Positions 8,499 through 16,414 of a stretch of 64,000 nucleotides of DNA are shown here, piece by piece. The stretch is taken from assembly GCF_035917455.1 (NCBI RefSeq), contig NZ_CP109078.1:5874001-5938000 (forward strand), written 5' to 3'. Made by a program: the position numbers and the translations under genes. The notes below the pieces were generated by a model. It saw only the letters and a program-made list of their open reading frames with translations. It was not told where the DNA came from and searched no databases. How positions within the stretch are numbered: the first letter of the stretch is position 1; each line of letters starts with the position of its first letter. Source of the DNA: Micromonospora sp. NBC_01796. GTDB lineage: Bacteria > Actinomycetota > Actinomycetes > Mycobacteriales > Micromonosporaceae.

Positions 8499-9167
8499 GG
8501 TTCGGCGCACTCTCATCGACAGATCCGGTCCTCTAGAGGGCGTGATGGGCGAGCCGTCACTGGTGGTCCGATGGCTCGTTCGGCGTAGATGTGGGGGAGC
8601 GGATTGGGAGCAGCGGGGCGCTCCCAATGGTGCTGAACGGCGCTCGACGTCGTTGCGCCGCGCGAATCAGCTGCGCCTGACCTGGGGCGTTCGGGTTGTT
8701 CCTGGTCAGGGCATCGCGGTTTGCTCCTTGATACGAAGAGCGCAACGGCACTGAGTGGACGTCGATGGTTCTCTATCTTGCCTGACAGGGGCAGGTACGG
8801 GGGAGAGTGCGGTAACGGGTGCCGGTCCTGCTGAACGTTTCCTTGGGAGCAGATTTGGGAGCAGGGGGCATGGCCTCTTCCCGAAGTCGGAAGTGTTCAC
8901 GCGCGCCCAGATACACGGTTGGCGGCCCGCGTCACCCTCTCGCTGCGGTAGCAGGGGATGGCTGTGTTGTTGGGTGGCGAGTTTTTTGGGGTTAGTACGG
9001 CAGTGGCACATGTTTGAAGGATGCGTTGTTGCTTGTTCCGACCGAGGTCAGTGGTAACGGTTTGGTTCGCGACTGGCTCGGCGACCGCGGAGGTCAGCGT
9101 GCGGCTCGTCGAGGTGCGCGGGTTCCGGACCCATCACCGTGCCGGACGATGTCTGCACACTAGGGGC
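8499..9167. other. Intergenic region with repeats, no gene
   Basis: About 670 bp. The first part is the dispersed repeat (8511-8685). Further on, TTGGGAGC occurs twice in tandem at 8843-8850 and 8855-8862, matching a copy at 8604-8611 and an inverted one at 8620-8627. Such clustered short repeats can be integrase arm sites, but no integrase is present. No coding frame is convincing. Confidence 0.5.
8511..8685. repeat. Dispersed repeat, copy A
   Basis: Three blocks match 46904-47019 in the same order. CTCATCGACAGATCCG matches at 15/16. The 34-bp block 8567-8600 matches 46955-46988 at 30/34. The 25-bp block 8618-8642 matches 46995-47019 at 23/25. Copy A carries about 11 extra bases between the last two blocks. 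Similarity fades after about 8685. It could be a non-coding mobile relic or a decayed gene end. Confidence 0.8.
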
Positions 9168-9839
9168 GTGATCAGGCTGCGGTTGTACAAGGCTCGCGAA
9201 CGTCAGCGTGTGATCGGTTCCGCCGATCTCGAGGCGGCCTACTGGGCCGTCGATTCGGAGACCAAACCGGTCTTCGAGCACGACGGCGTGATGGTGTGGG
9301 TCAGCGATTCCGACCACTGCCGGGTCGAGCGGCGCATCCGCGGCCGGGATCTTCACCTGGTCGAGTCGGGCACGAACGTCCTGCCCCGTACCCGTGGTCT
9401 GGAGATCCTGCGGACGCCCGACGCGGACCACCGTTGGGTGCATTCCCTGGACTGGCGCTGGGGGCCCGGTGAATACCTTGATCGACACCGTGTCGAAGCG
9501 ATCGTCGACCGGGCCCTCGACATGGAACCGTGGGCCGCGCCGGAGGGTCCGGTCGGCCTGGTCCATCTGTCCTACCTGATGTGGTTCCACAACGGCGCGA
9601 TGGCCAACGGCGCCGCCTGGCCGCTGGACGTCTGCACCGTCGAGCAGATCGCCGCGTTCGCCGCGGCGGCCACCTACTTCGAGCTCGACGATATCGCCGA
9701 CCTGATCGGCCGCCTTGAACCGGATGACTCGCTCGGCCACGAGTACTGGCATCTCAGTAGCCCGTTCGGCGAGGACGCTTCGCTGATCCGCGACGCGCTC
9801 CGCTGCAAACTTGTCGAGGCGGCGAGGGATTGGGTCTAG
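9168..9839 (+). CDS. Hypothetical protein with a C-terminal helical DUF4375-like part
   Basis: A 223-residue protein from GTG 9168 (after AGGGGC). The N-terminal half is basic and beta-rich. The C-terminal half contains LVHLSYLMWFHNGAMANGAA and FELDDIADLIGRLEP, reminiscent of DUF4375/DMP19-type proteins, but I am not sure of the family. No signal peptide. The opposite strand is also open here; this strand is chosen because it contains conserved-looking aromatic and acidic motifs. The function is unknown. Confidence 0.6.
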   Translation: MIRLRLYKARERQRVIGSADLEAAYWAVDSETKPVFEHDGVMVWVSDSDHCRVERRIRGRDLHLVESGTNVLPRTRGLEILRTPDADHRWVHSLDWRWGPGEYLDRHRVEAIVDRALDMEPWAAPEGPVGLVHLSYLMWFHNGAMANGAAWPLDVCTVEQIAAFAAAATYFELDDIADLIGRLEPDDSLGHEYWHLSSPFGEDASLIRDALRCKLVEAARDWV

Positions 9840-9961
9840 CACTCCAGCCTGGTGGCAGGCACGGGCATAGCGCTATGCGGTGTGCCCGCCCTGTTGCGTC
9901 GGCTTCATCGCCAGCACGACCCAGGTCGAACTCATCACCAGATCCACGTTCCTACAGGCGC

Positions 9962-10858
9962 TCACTGGTCGTACGGGGGTGAATGGCGCGAGGCGGCCGT
10001 CGGGCGAGCGTTGAGGCCGAGCGCGCGCGCCGTCCGTTCGTAGACGGTGGTTGCCAGGTCTGCGTCATGGGTGGTCGTCGGTGGTATGGCGGCCGCACCT
10101 TTGGTGAAGTAGCCGCCGTTCGGCGTTGGTGGCGTCCCAGCTGTGGCGAGGGAGACCGGGGTGCGTGCAGCCTTGTCGGGAGCCTGGGCCATGATGCCGC
10201 TGACCGAGGAAACAAACTTCAACAGACCACCAGCCTTGGTGTTGAAAGCAGTTCTGATGACGCCCGGATTGGCGCTGTAGGCATTCATACCGGCGGGAAG
10301 CCGGTCGGCGAGCGCAGTGGTGGCCAGCAGGTTGGCGAGTTTGGCGGTGCCGTACACGGTGAGCTGCGAGAAACGATTTCGCCAGGAGATGCCGGCGACG
10401 TCAGGTTCGCTGGGGTCGAGCCGTCCTCGGGTCACCAGGTCGCTCGATATGTTGATGATGCGCGCGTCCGCAGCGAACAGACCGTCGTCGAGCAACAGAT
10501 GGGTGAGGTGAAACGGCGCCATGTGATTCAGGGCGTGGGTTCGTTCGATCCCGTCGGCGGTTTCGACATAGCCTGCGAAGGCTGCTCCGGCGTTGTTGAC
10601 GAGCACATCGACATGCCCGACGGTAGCGCGCAGCTGCGCCACGAGGGCTTGGACGGCGTCGCGATCGACGAGGTCGGCATGCAGAGCGTGCACCGTACGG
10701 CCCCGCGCCTCTGCGGCGAGCGTTTGCCGGGTGGCCACAGCGCTGGGCGCGTCACGTGTCACCGCGACGATGTCGAACCCGCCGGCCAGTAGACGCCGAG
10801 CGGTGGCCTGGCCGAGGCCGCCGGCCGCGCCGGTGATGACTGCAGTTCGGGTGATCAC
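9962..10858 (-). CDS. Short-chain dehydrogenase/reductase
   Basis: A 298-residue SDR of the retinol-dehydrogenase-like type. The N-terminal cofactor motif is TGAAGGLG, followed by NNAG (VLVNNAGAAF), catalytic Ser in NISSDLV and the YGTAK active site (Tyr-x-x-x-Lys). GTG 10858 follows GGGAG by 7 nt, just after the dioxygenase stop at 10872, so the two are co-transcribed. Longer frames upstream only overlap the dioxygenase. It likely oxidises or reduces a small alcohol or ketone in the same pathway as the dioxygenase; the substrate is unknown. Confidence 0.9.
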   Translation of the reverse strand: MITRTAVITGAAGGLGQATARRLLAGGFDIVAVTRDAPSAVATRQTLAAEARGRTVHALHADLVDRDAVQALVAQLRATVGHVDVLVNNAGAAFAGYVETADGIERTHALNHMAPFHLTHLLLDDGLFAADARIINISSDLVTRGRLDPSEPDVAGISWRNRFSQLTVYGTAKLANLLATTALADRLPAGMNAYSANPGVIRTAFNTKAGGLLKFVSSVSGIMAQAPDKAARTPVSLATAGTPPTPNGGYFTKGAAAIPPTTTHDADLATTVYERTARALGLNARPTAASRHSPPYDQ

Positions 10859-10871
10859 GCTGGTACTCCCG

Positions 10872-11597
10872 TCAACGCCGGATCTGGAGGGTGACGTCGG
10901 CTCGGTGGCCGTCCGCGGTCGGTCGGATGGTTGGCCAGCTGCCCGGGGACCCCTTGGCCATGCGGATCTCGATGTCGTGGGCGTTGACGAACGGGCTTCG
11001 CCCGCGTTTGGCGTACGGTGGCATCGATTGAATGTGCGTGGCGAAGTCGTCGGGAAAGTACAGTTCCGTGCCGAGCAGGGCCGTTCCGCCGATGCTGACC
11101 CGGACGTGGATGTGGATGGTGCGCGGGGTGTACCAGCCCGGCACGATGGTCTGGAACTCGACGTACCCGTCAGGGTCGGTGACCTGCTGTCCACGTAGGA
11201 ACATCGCGGTGTCCGTGGGCCGGAACCGCCGCAGGCTCAATGACACCAGGGCCGGGAACCTGTCCGCGCCGTAGCGCTGGTACCCGGAGTAGATGCCGTC
11301 GGCGTCGCAGTGCCAGACCTCGACGGATGCATCTGTCACCGCAGCCAGCGTGCCGACCTCGACGGCGCGGATGCGGAGCAGAAGAGGAACTCCGATACGG
11401 CCTTCGCGGATGTCATGTCGTAGCGGAGACCCAGGCACGTGATACGGCCCGTTCCCTTGGTTCGCCGTGGTCTCGTGCGCGTCGATGATGGTTGCACGGC
11501 GGATGCTCTCCCGATTGTCGAACCGCCCCAGCATCGTCGTCAGTACCCGCCTGCGCACCCGGTCGCGCATCGTCTGGGGGCGTTGCACGGTCTCCAT
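10872..11597 (-). CDS. Intradiol ring-cleavage dioxygenase
   Basis: A 241-residue member of the protocatechuate/catechol 1,2-dioxygenase superfamily, which uses non-heme Fe(III) to split catechol-like rings between the hydroxyls. Iron ligands are visible: Tyr in DGIYSGY, Tyr in PGWYTPR, and the His-x-His pair in TIHIHVRV. The GRIGVPLLLRI and VEVWHCDADG strands are typical of the beta-sandwich. ATG 11597 follows GGAGAAGG. It heads an operon with the SDR downstream and is divergent from the MarR gene, with candidate operator repeats between. The exact aromatic substrate is not determinable. Confidence 0.9.
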   Translation of the reverse strand: METVQRPQTMRDRVRRRVLTTMLGRFDNRESIRRATIIDAHETTANQGNGPYHVPGSPLRHDIREGRIGVPLLLRIRAVEVGTLAAVTDASVEVWHCDADGIYSGYQRYGADRFPALVSLSLRRFRPTDTAMFLRGQQVTDPDGYVEFQTIVPGWYTPRTIHIHVRVSIGGTALLGTELYFPDDFATHIQSMPPYAKRGRSPFVNAHDIEIRMAKGSPGSWPTIRPTADGHRADVTLQIRR

Positions 11598-11618
11598 GCC
11601 GCCTTCTCCGTTCCAGTT

Positions 11619-11686
11619 GCTTGGAGTGTCAAAGCATCGACAGTCTGGAACAAAAGCTTGGAGTCGTCAAGCGTAGGAGTCTCCAA
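11619..11686. promoter_or_regulatory. Candidate MarR operator repeats
   Basis: Two 17-bp sites, GCTTGGAGTGTCAAAGC (11619-11635) and GCTTGGAGTCGTCAAGC (11656-11672), start 37 bp apart. A partial inverted half (CTCCAAG) lies at 11680-11686. They lie between the divergent dioxygenase and MarR starts, where a MarR dimer would be expected to bind and repress both genes. Confidence 0.7.
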
Positions 11687-11699
11687 GTATGATGGCGAG

Positions 11700-12143
11700 A
11701 TGGACGGTGAGTCGTTGACCTATCAGCTCTTGCGGTTGGTGCATGCCATGGACGGCGCGACCAACGTCGCCATCCAGGACGTGCTCACCGAACTCAAACT
11801 GACTCACCCGCTGGCCGACGCGCTGTGGCAGCTGGATCCCGCCGCCCCAGCCCCAACGATGCGTCAGATGGCCGTCCGGTTGCGCTGTGACCCGTCGACC
11901 GTGACGTTCCTGGCCGACCGGCTGCAACAGCTGTCGTATGTGACGCGTACCGCGGCTCCCGGTGATCGACGCACCAAGGTGCTCGAGCTCACCGACCAGG
12001 GCCGCGAGGCACGCAGGCGACTGGTGGACGCAGCCACCACCCGTACACCCCTTGCGCGGCTCACCTCCGCCGAACAGCGCCGCCTGCACACCCTCATGAC
12101 CAGAGCGATGGCCCCTTCCGCAAGGGACGAAACCCAGGGGTGA
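11700..12143 (+). CDS. MarR-family transcriptional regulator
   Basis: A 147-residue winged-HTH protein. The recognition region reads TMRQMAVRLRCDPSTVTFLA and the wing RTAAPGDRRTKVLELTDQGR, the classic MarR pattern. It is divergent from the dioxygenase-SDR operon and has repeated TTGGAGT sites in its promoter, so it probably represses that operon until an aromatic ligand binds (inference). ATG 11700 is chosen because the wHTH starts shortly after it. Confidence 0.9.
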   Translation: MDGESLTYQLLRLVHAMDGATNVAIQDVLTELKLTHPLADALWQLDPAAPAPTMRQMAVRLRCDPSTVTFLADRLQQLSYVTRTAAPGDRRTKVLELTDQGREARRRLVDAATTRTPLARLTSAEQRRLHTLMTRAMAPSARDETQG

Positions 12144-12464
12144 CGGCCAAGAGGACCCAGCTCGGCCAGTTGGCTACCTTTCCGTCTCGGCCCGATTATC
12201 CCTGCGCGGCTGGAAGGCATCTCTGAACCGCTTGTCGAGCGTTACGGGGGCGTTGGTCGAGTTCTTCGCCGCCGCCCGCAACGCTCAGTGCACTGCCTTC
12301 TGTCCGCGTGACCCTGCCGGCAGGGCACCCAGTGGCGCGTGGACGAGGAAGGACGAGTTGATCTCGGAGGGTGCGCAGCCGCGCACCTATGTGTTTCAAT
12401 GCCGCTACCGAATAGTTGATCGAGGCCTCAATATCTGAGGCTCGCAGGACAACGAGGAGCGTGC
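12144..12464. other. Intergenic, nothing recognised
   Basis: About 320 bp between the MarR gene and the metalloprotease. The 3' end is AT-richer (TAGTTGATCGAGG, near 12414) and probably holds the protease promoter. No hairpin or gene is convincing. Confidence 0.4.
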
Positions 12465-13712
12465 ATGAGACGACGGATCCCCGCACTGCTGGCGGCAACC
12501 GTCCTCGGCCTGGGACTGACCCCAGGGCCCGTCCACGCGGCGCCCCCCGCGAGCGTCAGCGGAGGTGGGGGCATTGTCGCCCCGCCGCAGTTCGATTTCG
12601 CGACCGCCCGCGCCGCCGCGAACCCGGAGACCCAGGCACGCATCGCCGCGATCGCGGCGCTGCTACCGGAAAACTGGCAGGCCATGCTCGCCGACAAGCG
12701 GGAGAGGATGGGCCTGAAGCCGTCCCTCGCGCAGGAGTTGGTCGCGGAGGCGATCGACCCGTCGCTCTACCAGTGCCAGGACACCCAGTTCAGCACGTAC
12801 ACCCAGGGCCTGATCGAAGGCGTCGACCTCGACACCCTGCTGGTCCTGGTTATCTTTGGCGTCCTGGACTACGCGGCCTACGACGCGCTCATCTACGGCC
12901 AGTCCAACAACGAGGCGGACTACGGCCTGCCGGCCAGCCAGAAGAGCATGTTGAAGCGGACCTTCAAGGACGCACAGCAGTTCTGGGACGTCGACCTGTT
13001 CGACGTCAAGTTCATGGCCATGCAGAACGACATGCTGCAGGACCCGGCGCGAGTGGCTCGCATGGTCTCCTTCATCTGGGGCATGGACGAGGATCAGGCG
13101 GCAGCCGCCGCAGCCGAGATCATGGCCATCATCAACTCCGTGCCCGCACTCGACGCGGGACGCAACCCGATCTTCACCCTGAACGCCTTCGCCTTCACCG
13201 CCGAGGGTGAGACCGACCCGCTGCTGCGTGACGTCCCGGACAAGGTCGTTTTCGGCGAGGGCATGATTACCGCGCTCGACGCACTCGGCCTGGGAACAGC
13301 CGGCTCGCGCGCGGTCCTCGCCCACGAGATGGCCCATCACGTCCAATTCGAACAGGGCCTGTTCGACAGCCCGCTGACCGGCGCCGAGGCGACCCGCCGC
13401 ACCGAACTGATGGCCGACGGGTTCGGCACCTACTTCGTCACCCACCCGCGCGGGCTCAACTTCAACGGCGTCCAGATCCACCAGGCGCAACAAGCCTTCT
13501 ACGAGGTCGGTGACTGCTCCTTCGACAACCCCGGCCACCACGGCACCCCGAACCAGCGCCTGCGGGCCTCGGTCTGGGGCGCCCAGATCGCCCAGCAGGC
13601 CACGGGCACCCAGCCCATCCTGCCGTCGATGAATCTCTTCAACCGATTCGAGCGCAAGCTCCCGGCGCTGATCAAGCCAGACGCGCGCCCGGAACCGGCC
13701 GGCCGCCTCTGA
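12465..13712 (+). CDS. Secreted zinc metalloprotease-like protein (HExxH)
   Basis: A 415-residue exported protein. The Sec signal is MRRRIPALLAATVLGLGL..., with a likely cut after VHAA. The zinc motif HEMAHH is in VLAHEMAHHVQFE near residue 286, with ELMADGFG about 30 residues later as a possible third ligand (Glu or Asp). A Cys near residue 105 (LYQCQD) and one near 350 (GDCSF) may form a disulfide. ATG 12465 follows GAGGAG. It stands alone, closed by a strong terminator. I do not recognise a named family; an extracellular peptidase is the best reading. Confidence 0.8.
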   Translation: MRRRIPALLAATVLGLGLTPGPVHAAPPASVSGGGGIVAPPQFDFATARAAANPETQARIAAIAALLPENWQAMLADKRERMGLKPSLAQELVAEAIDPSLYQCQDTQFSTYTQGLIEGVDLDTLLVLVIFGVLDYAAYDALIYGQSNNEADYGLPASQKSMLKRTFKDAQQFWDVDLFDVKFMAMQNDMLQDPARVARMVSFIWGMDEDQAAAAAAEIMAIINSVPALDAGRNPIFTLNAFAFTAEGETDPLLRDVPDKVVFGEGMITALDALGLGTAGSRAVLAHEMAHHVQFEQGLFDSPLTGAEATRRTELMADGFGTYFVTHPRGLNFNGVQIHQAQQAFYEVGDCSFDNPGHHGTPNQRLRASVWGAQIAQQATGTQPILPSMNLFNRFERKLPALIKPDARPEPAGRL

Positions 13713-13720
13713 CCCGTTTA

Positions 13721-13756
13721 CCCGGTGGGCCGTCGGAATCCGGACGGCCCACCGGG
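13721..13756 (+). terminator. Strong hairpin after the metalloprotease
   Basis: Perfect 14-bp arms CCCGGTGGGCCGTC and GACGGCCCACCGGG with an 8-nt loop, starting 8 bp past the stop codon. Confidence 0.85.
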
Positions 13757-14086
13757 GTACGGGCCAGGCAGCCACCAGACCGACGGCGCGACGTCGCGAT
13801 CGGGTACGTCAACGCCGGATCCATCCGGCTCTGGGACGAGGTTGACCTGTGGGAGCGGGCCCCTGCTTGTGGGTCGATGTCGGTGGTGACATGGGTCTGA
13901 CCCGGAAGGGCACCAGCCGCGCCGCCCACTAGTAGCTGGCCGCCTGAACCATCCGACCGCCTACTGTGGAGGGATCCGATACTGCGGTCCGTCAGGGATC
14001 CACGTGGCCTTGAACTTCTTCAACGCGGTGCTCGGCTGGTTGGTGACCGGAATCGGCGGTCCGGCCAGCCGGCGCCTACACGGTGC
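13757..14086. other. Intergenic, nothing recognised
   Basis: About 330 bp after the terminator, with no convincing gene. It borders the TPR gene fossil that follows. Confidence 0.4.
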
Positions 14087-14413
14087 GCTACTTGGCAACG
14101 ACCGGGAACGTACGTCGAGGCCGCCGACCGGTACCGCCAGGCACTCGCCATCAACCGCGAGACCGGGAACCGGGCAGGCGAGGCCGTCGCGCTGGGCAAC
14201 ATCGGTGAGGCGTACGCGTCGGATGGCAGGCACGAGGAGGCCATCAGCTACCTGGAACAGGCGGTGGCACAGTTCGAGGAGCTACGAAACGGTCGATTCC
14301 AGGCGTGGACCCTCACTCTGCTCGGTCAGACACTGAAGCGGGCCGGCCAGCGCGAAAAGGCGCAGATCTGCCTGGACGCAGCAACTGAGATCAATCAGAC
14401 GTTGGAGCGCTGA
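14087..14413 (+). pseudogene. TPR fragment, remnant of a SARP/AfsR-type regulator C-terminus
   Basis: In the frame ending at TGA 14411-14413 the translation shows TPR-like repeats: VEAADRYRQALAINRETG, then EAVALGNIGEAYASDGRHEE, then LTLLGQTLKRAGQREKAQ. This is the usual C-terminal end of AfsR/SARP-type ATPases. It has no start codon, HTH or NB-ARC domain, and upstream bases do not continue it in any frame. It is a 5'-truncated fossil. Confidence 0.75.
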
Positions 14414-14415
14414 GC

Positions 14416-14532
14416 GACGCGCCGCTGGCCGGCGCTACCACGACTGCCCAGATCGACGCCGCCGTCGCGTCGCTTGACGTCCAGCTGACCGATGACGAGA
14501 TATCGGCGGTGGCCGGCTACTCCAACGCTCGG
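14416..14532 (+). pseudogene. C-terminal scrap of an aldo/keto reductase
   Basis: DAPLAGATTTAQIDAAVASL followed by DVQLTDDEIS is the typical tail of aldo/keto reductases (PIxGAxxxxHLDdav...LT.eEi). There is no barrel before it; the TPR fossil ends 2-3 bases upstream. The two scraps are therefore joined by deletion or rearrangement. Confidence 0.6.
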
Positions 14533-14748
14533 GCGGACAGGTCAACTCGGGCACGCCGGTCGTCGCCATCTCAGGAGACGGTTTGTCGCGGTGTCTGCCT
14601 GACGGTCGCTCGGGTGCAGCGCGCGGAAAGGAAGCATCACCGTGCTTGTCGTTGTGCCAGGCGGCCAGCGGGCTCCAGATCTTTCCGCACTGGCGCCGGC
14701 CCTGGTCGAGTGCGGTCAGACGTGATCAGAGCAGGCTCCGGGTCTCCA

Positions 14749-15408
14749 TTACGGGAGACCGGATGCTTGGTTGCCGGGATCGAACGGACGGGGTGTGTGG
14801 ACGAGGCCGTTGAGCACGACCGTCAGTCCTCGCTCGAATTCCTGGCCGGTGAACGCGGCGCCGACCGGGGCCAGTTTCGAGAGGGTCGGGAGTGCGTCGG
14901 GTGCGAGCGCTGCGACGCGTTGGGCGGCCGAGCCGGCATCGTCCTCGCGCGATAGCCGGCCAGCCAGTTCGGCTTGTGCGATACCCATGACAAAGGCTGA
15001 GACGGTGCGGAATGCGACGAACAGGTCGACGCCGTCGAGGCCGCCGCGCGCCAGTGCTGCCGCGAGTGCCTCGGCTGGGGCGAGGCTGGCTTGGGAGGAG
15101 GTGCGGCGGGTGAGTACGAGCGGGATGGCTGCCGGATGTGCGCGGAAGGTTCGCCACAGGGCGGTGGCCACGGCGCGTGTGTCGGCCAGCCAGTCGTCGG
15201 TTGGTTCTGGCATCTCGACGCGGGCGGAGACGGCGTCGACCACGAGTTCCTCAAGGGCCTCACGGCTGTCGACGTAGTTGTAGAGCGTCATGGGGCCCGT
15301 GTGTAGGGACGCCGCGAGTGAGCGCATGGTGAGCCCGGCCAGGCCGTCCTGGTCGACGATCGCCAGCGCGTGTTGCTGGATGTCCGCGAGGGTGAAACGG
15401 GCTCTCAT
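14749..15408 (-). CDS. TetR-family regulator
   Basis: A 219-residue repressor. The N-terminal HTH is FTLADIQQHALAIVDQDGLA, then MRSLAASLHTGPMTLYNYV. The C-terminal ligand domain (FVAFRTVSAFVMGIAQAELA) resembles TetR_C classes of the tetracycline-repressor-like group. ATG 15408 is chosen because the HTH begins at once. It is divergent from the DinB-like gene; CGTAC-rich operator sites occur in the shared promoter and again before the esterase. It probably controls both units and itself. Confidence 0.9.
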   Translation of the reverse strand: MRARFTLADIQQHALAIVDQDGLAGLTMRSLAASLHTGPMTLYNYVDSREALEELVVDAVSARVEMPEPTDDWLADTRAVATALWRTFRAHPAAIPLVLTRRTSSQASLAPAEALAAALARGGLDGVDLFVAFRTVSAFVMGIAQAELAGRLSREDDAGSAAQRVAALAPDALPTLSKLAPVGAAFTGQEFERGLTVVLNGLVHTPRPFDPGNQASGLP

Positions 15409-15428
15409 GCTGACTGCTCCCGACTTAG

Positions 15429-15472
15429 GTACGACGTACGTATCTGACGGTACTATACGTACAGCGTACGTA
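15429..15472. promoter_or_regulatory. Two CGTAC-type operator sites in the TetR/DinB promoter
   Basis: GTACGACGTACGTA (15429-15442) and ACGTACAGCGTACGTA (15457-15472). The second matches ACGTACAACGTACGT at 16256-16270 apart from one A/G. They lie 21 bp upstream of the TetR start and 18 bp upstream of the DinB-like start. Confidence 0.75.
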
Positions 15473-15489
15473 TGTTGAGGAGGAGTTTT

Positions 15490-16179
15490 GTGATCATCAC
15501 GTATACGAGGGGCCCGGGCTCCCGTGTCGGCCGCAAGGGTGGACCCGGCTTCGGTGATCTTGTTCGGCGCCAGGGTGACGCGTTCGTCGCCTTCGCTCGA
15601 AACCTGACCGATGAGGAGTGGGAGCGGCCCAGCCTCTGTGCGGGCTGGACCAACAAGGACGTGCTCGCCCATCTCGTGCTCGGCCTGCATCTTCCACTGC
15701 CACGGTTGATGCTGACGATGGCGCGGCAGCGTCGGACGTTCGACGCCGCCAATGACCTTCTCAGCCGCGACCACGCCAGCCGGAACACCGCCCGGGAACT
15801 GATCGACGAGTTCGACCGCGCTCGTGCGCACCCCGGGGGCATCGGGCGCTTGCTGCCGGCGCCACTGATGCTCGGTGACCATGCCATCCATCACCTCGAC
15901 ATCGCGTTCGCCCTCGGCAGGTCCGGCGTCCTGTCACCGCGGGTGACCAACGCGGTCCTCGCCGTCGCGACGCGCGTGCCGAACCCGTTCATTCCCGCTG
16001 CCACCCGGGCCCGTGGTCTCACGATCCGCAGCACAGACACGCTGTGGTCCCGCTCATCAGACCGCCGCCTCGAAGTCGTGGGACCTGGCGAGAGCATCAT
16101 CTCCGTCCTCGCCGGCCGACGTCACGCCATCGCCGACCTGGCGGGCGACGGCGTCGTCACTCTGGCGAGCCGACTCTGA
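15490..16179 (+). CDS. DinB/mycothiol-dependent maleylpyruvate isomerase-like protein
   Basis: A 229-residue protein of the actinobacterial DinB-like superfamily (maleylpyruvate isomerase N-terminal fold), which often uses mycothiol and a metal. The signature SLCAGWTNKDVLAHL carries one metal His, and HAIHHLDIAFALGR supplies further His. GTG 15490 is chosen because it follows GAGGAGGAG by 4 nt; the ATG at 15472 lies in the operator. The middle and end (LTIRSTDTLWSR, VLAGRRHAIADLAGDG) match the C-terminal extension of these proteins. The substrate is unknown; TetR control suggests detoxification or catabolism. Confidence 0.8.
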   Translation: MIITYTRGPGSRVGRKGGPGFGDLVRRQGDAFVAFARNLTDEEWERPSLCAGWTNKDVLAHLVLGLHLPLPRLMLTMARQRRTFDAANDLLSRDHASRNTARELIDEFDRARAHPGGIGRLLPAPLMLGDHAIHHLDIAFALGRSGVLSPRVTNAVLAVATRVPNPFIPAATRARGLTIRSTDTLWSRSSDRRLEVVGPGESIISVLAGRRHAIADLAGDGVVTLASRL

Positions 16180-16252
16180 GCGGCTCCCGGCGTCATTGAG
16201 CCCAGTTGCGTATGTCCGGGCATTTCCTCAGCCGAGGTGTCCCAGATCACTT

Positions 16253-16299
16253 GACACGTACAACGTACGTGAGCCAGGCTTACGTACGTTGTACGTGTC
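16253..16299. promoter_or_regulatory. Near-perfect 47-bp palindromic operator before the esterase
   Basis: Arms of 23 bases around one central A, with a single mismatch. Each arm contains the 15-mer ACGTACAACGTACGT (16256-16270; inverted at 16282-16296), the motif also present in the TetR promoter at 15457. It lies about 115 bp before the esterase ATG and could bind two TetR dimers. Confidence 0.85.
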
Positions 16300-16414
16300 C
16301 TATTGGGGGCGCGTACGAAAGTGCCGCTCCGCGCGAGAAGAAGACGGATCCCTGCTGGCTCGTGCAAGAGCGCAGCGGGCCGGGGCAGTTTCCACTACGA
16401 AATTAGAGGATTAG

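Noticed and set aside
8755-9057. Plus-strand 100-residue frame near the repeat
   Set aside because: No ribosome site, no family resemblance, lies over repeat-like DNA.
9048-9842. A 264-residue minus-strand frame over the 9.2-kb gene
   Set aside because: The plus-strand protein has clearer protein-like motifs and a sensible GTG start.
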